A stretch of 64,000 nucleotides of DNA, from contig JAQNBH010000009.1 of the NCBI GenBank assembly GCA_028752905.1, forward strand, positions 28,177,312 to 28,241,311, in the 5' to 3' direction. The position numbers were made by a program, and so were the translations under genes. This stretch comes from Cladorhizidae sp. MBARI D1340-BT2. Taxonomy: Eukaryota; Porifera; Demospongiae; Poecilosclerida; Cladorhizidae. The notes under the pieces were generated by a model, which was not told the origin of the DNA, made no database searches, and was given only the letters and a program-made list of their open reading frames with translations. This document shows positions 57,806-64,000 of the stretch, in pieces (position 1 is the stretch's first letter; each line of letters begins with the position of its first letter).

Positions 57806-58221
57806 CAACACGCCCCCTGTCTCAGCGATCAGAAGGTAACAGTGATACTTCTGAGTCAGAAGATGGAACTACATCAAATGAAGGAGAAGATGGTAGGAGA
57901 GATTGTAGGAGCAATTGGGGGCAAGTTTGCAGGACCACTCGGAGGAGAGTTTGCAGGATCACTCAGAGATTCAGCAGATTCAAGATCAGTGGCTAAACCT
58001 ATATAAAAGATTATTATTATGAACTTTACAACCCAGTGAACTTTATAACTAACTTTATCATGTAGCTATCTACTCCACTCATAGAGAATAGTACAAATAG
58101 AACTACTGTGATATTTTACCATATCGCGTACTTGTTATTACCTACTTGTTATTACCTACTTGTTATTACCTACCCGATATGCGCATGCTCAGTAAAGGTT
58201 TGCGCATCCTCAGCCCATGAT

Positions 58222-58357
58222 AAATACATTATTAAATTGATACGGTGAAATATCACTCGTCTGATTGGCCGGTATTTTCACTCATGCCTGCGGCACTCGT
58301 GGAAATACTAGCCACAGACTCGTGATATTTCCCCGTATCAATGTAATAACGTATATT
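58222..58357. repeat. Small palindromic MITE-like hairpin
   Basis: ttgatacggtgaaatatcac at 58237 pairs with gtgatatttccccgtatcaa ending at 58341, and the outer flanks extend the pairing. Just upstream (58133-58172) a 17-bp unit acttgttattacctact is repeated three times. Confidence 0.75.
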
Positions 58358-58540
58358 TATAACCTAGTGATATATATTTCTGGCTTATTATGTCTCTTGA
58401 TAGCTCAAATATTATATTCCATTCTATAGATATCTACTCATACTTACCAAGCAACTCATACTCTTCATCAGGAGTCATAAAAGCTCCATCAGAAGCACTG
58501 GCACTTAAAGTGTTTGGTCCAACATCCTGAGGAGTTGAAG

Positions 58541-58708
58541 TTAAAGCTCTGGACAAAAAGCTGCCAACTCCTTAGGGTCTAATACCTCATCACCAAGGAA
58601 GGAAGACACTTGACCTTCATTATCTTCATCTCTATCATAGTCAGAGAGGTCGAAACCGCCATCAAACAACAGCTCTAACACGCGAGCACGATCAAATATT
58701 TCAGCCAT
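58541..58708 (-). pseudogene. N-terminal fragment of a piggyBac-type transposase (element B)
   Basis: From the ATG at 58708-58706 on the minus strand the protein reads MAEIFDRARVLELLFDGGF, DLSDYDRDEDNEGQVSSFLG, DEVLDPKEL. It aligns with the N-terminus of element A (GDNFGLSEDESSDQEGAGIS, YLGQSCVDPEFLLSL) in spacing and acidic character. It stops after about 55 residues. The alignment is by eye. Confidence 0.5.
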
Positions 58709-58910
58709 TTTTTGCTTGAATTCAAAATTGTTTGACGTCATAGTTACCTACGTGCTATATTATACGGTTCATAAATTTTTTGGTGAAATAGAACAGTCCA
58801 TCGTGCACATTTACGATAAGTTTTGAATATGTAGAGTCAACGGTTGAGTTTTAATAATTATTAACGCGACGATCACTCAATCTCGCGCTTCTATGCGGTG
58901 AAGCGGTTAA

Positions 58911-59807
58911 AACACAAACACAGAATCTCCGACTACTTGTACTTTTCATTGCGCTGCCTGGCACCAGAATGTTAGCAGTTGAATCGGAATGGACTTCCCT
59001 GGCTGCTGGGGAGCCACTCTCGAGAACCTGAACTGAAGCCAAGATCACCATATTTTTTCTGTATTCAGTTATTTATCACAACCTTTTTGAAATAGAAAGC
59101 CAAAGTTTGTACTTGTCATCAATAGGAGCCTCTAGCCCTAGATGCCTACTACTCTAATGCCCTAGCAGTTTTAGAACTTCTATAACTTTTGACAAACATC
59201 AGATGAAGAATTGCCAAGAAATATATATATACCATGAGATGTGTTTTTTATCTCTCATTTTTCTCAGCTAATGATCATTGTGTATCAGTGTCAAGTTAAA
59301 CAGAAACTTGGAGCTCTGGAGACTGATAATGTATTTAGGTTGTATGTGGTGAAAAATGGAAATCATTGACTTCTTTTAATATCATGTAAATTCTGACAGT
59401 TTGTCCACCTGTTCTTTATATATGCACGCACTTTATTATTTAGAGGACCACAATACAGCTGCGATTTATTATCCCTACATATATAGTATGAATGCATTCT
59501 TGATTTATATTTTGATTACTGTAACTTTAGACCCTGGATTGCCTACAAGTGCTGGTAGAAATATTGGGACATCAGAGGTCTTCCATTCAAAAGATCCATA
59601 CAGGTGTATACTCTATTGTTGTATTTTCTTGATTTAATGAATGTTTTATTTTTGAGACTCCATCCTTCCCTGATGAGCAAGCCAGTGAAAATCTCGGTAT
59701 GTGTAACTTAGTTTGGAATACTGGATTTATTCAATCTGTTTATTTTTCCATGTGGATAATTTTTACACAAATTGATCCATACAATAAACGTGCTTTCATT
59801 AAATTAA
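58911..59807. other. Mostly non-coding; two weak candidate exons
   Basis: 59534-59602 (acceptor gtaactttag, donor caggtgta) would encode PGLPTSAGRNIGTSEVFHS. About 59661-59697 has a plausible donor ctcggtatgtg. Neither matches a known domain, so I treat them only as candidates. Confidence 0.2.
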
Positions 59808-62695
59808 TCAAGAATGACTCCCAGGGGAGGAAGCTGTATCACTCAACTCATCAGATGGTCCAGGGTTGTTCGAACTGGTGTTGTGTGACTGGATGGAAGT
59901 TGGTATCTCATGTTGAACTGCCATCTCTCTAGTTAAGTAAGGCTTCAAGATCCAGACATTAAACTTAACCTTCATAATGTTTTGGTTGTTATCCTGCAGT
60001 GTGCAGAGTCCTTTGGGTGAGACATGAACGATTACATAGGGTCCCAACCAGTCCTGCACCAGCCTGTCTCCTTTTCTGGATACCTTCCTTGCATTCCTCT
60101 TTTAAGGACATAATCACCTATGATGGTCAACAGGTTAGTAATATAAAATTAAAAACATCCAGTAAAGGTAAAAAATATATCACAAAAAAACAGACAAGGA
60201 CATTCTAACATTTATCAAAACTCGGAAATACATCTATCCAGAAAATTTTATTATTCTTAGCCTTTCAATTTTTTCTCAGAAACAAACAATGGGACTCTAA
60301 TTTGATTCAGCTTATATAAAGGCACACATTAAAGGTACACATTAATTCATAAAAACATACCTATTGCCGTTTTTAGCCTCTTTTTGGCTTGGAATCGAAA
60401 TAAGCTTTATGCTTTGCTTTAGCTTCTTCAATTTTCAACCGTATCTTCTCATATGTACCTATGTGATTACAAAATAAAACAGATCTGTAAAATGATTTTT
60501 GGGGAGTGCATCAAACATTTTCATTAAACTATTTGTCCCCCATTTTCCGTTACAAAAAAGTGTCAGCAATTCCATGTCATATATTTATGTTTGCCAGTCA
60601 GTTTTGTTCTTACATCTGCCACATGCTTCTCCAAATTATATTGTATGTCTTCAGGAGACATAGTGAGTGAGATGTTTTCATAGAGAAGCTCCTGCTCATT
60701 CTCATGTTCTGCATTATTGATGGCTATGGAACCCCTAGCTGTTCGGTAGAACATCAACACAAATGTCTGTTGCTTTGTTGAAGACTGGACACTTGTATTG
60801 ATACCATAAGTTGTGGGGAGTACATATCTACATAAGTACAAAACATCATACATAGAAATCATAACTACAAGCAGCACATTCAAGGTATATGCATCCTTTA
60901 GCTGAAGGCTTACACCAAAAACCATGTGTATATTTTTATTGTATAAGAATTTGGAAAATAATATACCGTATTGCTACAATGTGCAATTTAGAGATTTTGA
61001 GCTCCATAAATGTATAATGCGCTCTTAGTTTTGCGTTTTATAATAAGTACCACTAATTATAACAAGATCGGTTGGCACTTTTCTACGCACTATCCTGACC
61101 ATCCAGGACCCTCTGCACATTTTCGTTTGCTCTCCTGATACATCTGATCGATTCCTGCATCTTCACTAGTACGCAAGGATTGTTTGAAGCACATTCGAAT
61201 GGTCACACTGTAGTCAGCTTCTTTCTAAACCGTCTGGCTTTTGGCTGCAATATGCACGCAGAATGTTTTGTGCGATAAAAAAGATTGCGAGATGTTTTAC
61301 GAATAACAATGCACTCGCAAAACTTAATCAAATTTTGTAGCAATACGGTAGCAATAACTACAATTTTTTATGCCTTTTCATAATTTTATATGTGTGTGTG
61401 TGTGAGTGGGTTGGTGTTTCAGTGTGAGAGGATTCATTGGAGAGATTCTGGTGAGATTTTCTGGGGTAATCACAGATTAGCATAAAATGTGATATTGCTA
61501 TCTACTGGAAGGTGGTGGTAATAGTAGAAATCTCTCTATTAACAAACTGTCAATCTTGAAAAATAATTATTAAATATTGGTAGCTAACTTGTTCCAGTCA
61601 GATTGAGTATCGTTTGTATACTTGGACAGTGCCCTCTTAAGAGTTTGATTAGTCCGCTCATCTTGGCCATTGCTCTGAGGGTGATATACCGAACATACCA
61701 TCTGCTTCACTCCAAAAGCAGTCAAGACAACATCATTGAGCTGAGTTATCAAATAAGTTCACACAAACAGAACATTACTCTACATGAATATTTATCAAAA
61801 GGAAGCAGGAGGAAATTTCCAGATAATCAAGACTGAAGTCGCTAATAAAGTTATCTTAAATTGTGTTAAGTCTGCCTTGTACTCAATATAGTCTAACTTT
61901 GCTCTTGTAAACAAATCCAACACATTTTCCTTGATTAATTTTCACTTCTCAGACCACATACATGTCATTTCATGAACACAGATGGCAACAGTTTTAATAA
62001 GTTAGTTACCTGGTTTATAAATTCACGCCCCTGATCCATTATAATTTTTTGGGAGGACCATAACTGTAAATGAGCTCGAGTAGAATGCTTGCAACATCAC
62101 CAGCTGACTTGGACTTGATTGGCCGAGCAAATACCCACTTGGTAAAGAGATCTGTAACCTTGCAGACATATATATGGCCTTCGTCTGTGGCCGCAAATTG
62201 ACCAATGAGGTCTATACCCAAAATCTCCCATCTGTAAGTATTTGCTACATAATTTTAAGCAAATCAGATGTGCCTGTAATTACCTGATTTTAAGCATTTT
62301 AATTATTATATAGTGCATAAGATTTGGATTGGTAAAGGATTATCTAACCTGTTTATTAAAATTAACCAAAAAATTATTCAATTTAATCGGTGTATATATG
62401 TAGCATCAAAATTCCCCTAAGTACTAACTTGTCCAATATCAGACCTATTCATGCAGCCTAAAAGTTTAGGCTTCTCTTGCCATCAATTTAATATGCGTTA
62501 GCACTCTCATGTAGGCACTCTCATGTAGGTTTGGCAGGTCAGAGATCATTCAGCAACAAACTAAAACTTGCCATATACTCGATTCTATACCTATACAGAC
62601 CCTAAAAAAAGTATGTCGCAAAAATCGTTCCAACAATATAGCACACAGAAGCGCAGTTCTCCAAACTAAAAAAAAGGTCGAAAAAATTACACGTA

Positions 62696-62752
62696 AAATC
62701 ATCATCAGCATCATCATCATCATCATTATCATAATCATCATCATCATCATCT
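62696..62752. repeat. (ATC)n microsatellite within the intron of the second integrase gene
   Basis: Imperfect catcat/atcatc run of ~57 bp. Confidence 0.85.
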
Positions 62753-63285
62753 TATTGGCTGCATAGATTTCATTTATTTTTATGCCATTTTGTAGTGCGC
62801 TATCTGGGAAGGTGCCTTTTGGTATCGCTTTAGAGAGCTAATTAAAAAAAGGTTGATTTTTGCATATATAGTTCGTCTAAGATGCCATCTTTGAACGGCG
62901 TGCGCAACCCAAATTGCTTGATCCTTTACCAAATAGCTGTGTTAGATGCAGTGGATTGAGGGTATGGCTTTTGCAGTGAAGAATCAAAGAAGGATTGCTG
63001 AATGTAGTTACTGATGGGGGAAGCATTTTAGGATTGTTCCTTATGGCATTCCAAACCACTGGACCAATCTGTCCCAAACTTGTCATGCATGCATACCAAC
63101 TTGACGTGGGAAGTAACCTGGGCTAGGTCTGACCAGGACACTCCTCTTCGTGTGGGCATTGCAGGCATATATAGCATCAAAACAGTATTCCAATTCACGA
63201 AAGCTTTAAAATATATTGGGAACAAGTAATATGTAAAAATAATTTTACTAAATTAAAGGACATATAGGGTTGGCTTTGATATTGT

Positions 63286-63610
63286 GCTGTCGTAACAATC
63301 ACTCCATAACTGCCTCCACACCACCATAAATTTCAGCAATAATATATTCTTGGATAACAATCCCTACATTACTGCGGACAGCAAAATTGTGATAAATAAC
63401 TGATGCTATATAGCAGCACATTTTCTTAGCTATAAATCTCTTCATACCTTATGTTAGAGTAATCTGGATTTTATCATATTTGTGACGTCCCTTGTGGTTG
63501 TGGAGGTAGTAATATAGTACAAGAATATATTATTATTGCTGAAGTTTATAATTATTTGTGAGGTCACTTGTGGTTGTGTGGAGGCAGTAATGGAATGATT
63601 GTTATGACAG
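63286..63610. repeat. Foldback repeat, arms ~70-90 bp
   Basis: The left arm tgtcgtaacaatcactccat with actgcctccacac, then ttcagcaataatatattctt, is complementary to the right arm 63520-63610. The right side also carries a direct duplication of cacttgtggttgtg(t)ggaggcagtaat (63488 and 63566). Confidence 0.7.
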
Positions 63611-64000
63611 TCTAGCAATCATATATTTCCCCAGTTGGGCCTAACATATTTCCAATGGGCATCTTTTCTATCATTTGCACATCATTGCTCAGTACACTGG
63701 GTCACAGTAACTTAGTTACCTGCTCAAAACTTTAATGGGATGTAACTCAGGTGCAATCATCTTGATCATCTGCATCTTCTGGCACTTGTGACAAGTGCTT
63801 AGCTAAAGGTATCAAAAGTAACCTATTATTAGCTATATGGTTACAACACTATTCAGTGTCAATGTGATATCATAAATTTTAACTTCAATTAACAAATAAG
63901 TAGAATCAATACAGTAATGTTAATTTTGTTACATGATTTACGAGTTTCTTAATTAAGCTTTAAAGTTTATCTTATTTCTTACAACCAGTAAGATTGATGT

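Larger units (their letters stand above)
56591..58906 (-). mobile_element. Candidate piggyBac-family element B
   Basis: TTAA at 56587-56590 is followed by CCCTTTCACCGTCGAC. TTAA at 58907-58910 is preceded by a terminus that reads, reversed, CCGCTTCACCGCAT. The ends match at about 9 of 11 positions and resemble element A (CCATTCACCGTCA). A transposase N-terminus lies just inside the right end on the minus strand. The interior carries a coding-like minisatellite and a hairpin, but no piggyBac core was recognised. Confidence 0.5.
59808..63802 (-). pseudogene. Second intron-containing gypsy/Ginger-type integrase gene
   Basis: Collinear exons on the minus strand: 63802-63720 (STCHKCQKMQMIKMIAPELH, PIKVLS), joined in phase 2 to 62231-62010 (RWEILGIDLIGQFAATDEGH, IYVCKVTDLFTKWVFARPIK, then after a 1-base loss in an A run MDQGREFINQ), then 61740 to about 61573 (LNDVVLTAFGVKQMVCSVYH, PQSNGQDERTNQTLKRAL). 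The Asp (GIDLIG), Asp (MDQGRE) and Glu (QDERT) of the DDE triad are all visible. Further 3' parts are near 60830-60590 (NTSVQSSTKQ, LMFYRTARGS) and 60466-60370 (TYEKIRLKIEEAKAKHKAYF). The last part, 60120-59808, holds the GPY-like module LVQDWLGPYVIVHVSPKGLC, FNVWILKPYL and an acidic tail. Spliced structure and lack of RT argue for a Ginger-type DNA transposon or a GIN1-like host gene rather than an LTR element. Frameshifts and a stop suggest it is decayed. Confidence 0.65.

Noticed and set aside
57091..57840. Plus-strand Phe/Leu/Ser-rich frames that look like membrane segments
   Set aside because: They are the antisense reading of the CT-rich 18-bp minisatellite, with no start or splice support.

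Overview
This window is eukaryotic genomic DNA that is AT-rich and full of transposons. It most likely comes from an early-branching metazoan such as a demosponge. The evidence is GT-AG introns (several only 50-60 bp), coding fragments resembling transposase families I know mainly from sponge and cnidarian genomes, and many private minisatellites. No bacterial operon, rRNA or CRISPR array is visible. The organism call is an inference from content.

Host-like coding sequence is scarce. The last coding exon of a repeat-rich coiled-coil gene sits at 1-244, with a possible further terminal exon at 906-1089. A second coiled-coil gene fragment with 42-bp coding repeats in a phase-symmetric exon lies at 45874-47394. 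A decayed CobW/COG0523-type GTPase is at 5.7-6.3 kb.

Region by region: 1.9-4.4 kb holds a DDE transposase pseudogene and a LINE reverse-transcriptase relic, both on the minus strand. 8.5-13.2 kb is an LTR retrotransposon (element 1) with a 5-bp target duplication. 13.4-20.7 kb is a 32-bp minisatellite array split by a second LTR retrotransposon (element 2, 13853-20160). Element 2 itself carries a hAT element in its 5' LTR and a TTAA-flanked piggyBac-type MITE in its integrase. Both elements place integrase upstream of reverse transcriptase, the order known from Gmr1-like Ty3/gypsy elements. 21-29.6 kb is non-coding, with foldback and tandem repeats. 29.6-36.3 kb is a TTF-type/DUF4371 hAT transposase gene interrupted by a young LTR retrotransposon (element 3, 30571-34892) with identical LTRs, a canonical -1 frameshift heptamer and one in-frame stop. 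37-38.9 kb is a piggyBac transposase pseudogene. 39.1-39.8 kb is an alternating higher-order minisatellite. 39.8-45 kb has no recognisable gene.

48.6-53.4 kb is a Ginger-like DNA transposon: an intron-containing integrase followed by a Cys-rich domain, a Ulp1-type protease and a PHD finger. It is bounded by inverted repeats and a TATA duplication. 54.5-58.9 kb holds two TTAA-flanked piggyBac-family elements arranged side by side. 59.8-63.8 kb is a second intron-containing gypsy/Ginger-type integrase gene on the minus strand.

The window is best read as a nested graveyard of mobile elements. At least seven superfamilies are represented (gypsy with two pol orders, LINE, hAT, piggyBac, Ginger, an IS630/Tc1-like DDE element and foldbacks), and their insertion order can be partly reconstructed from target-site duplications.
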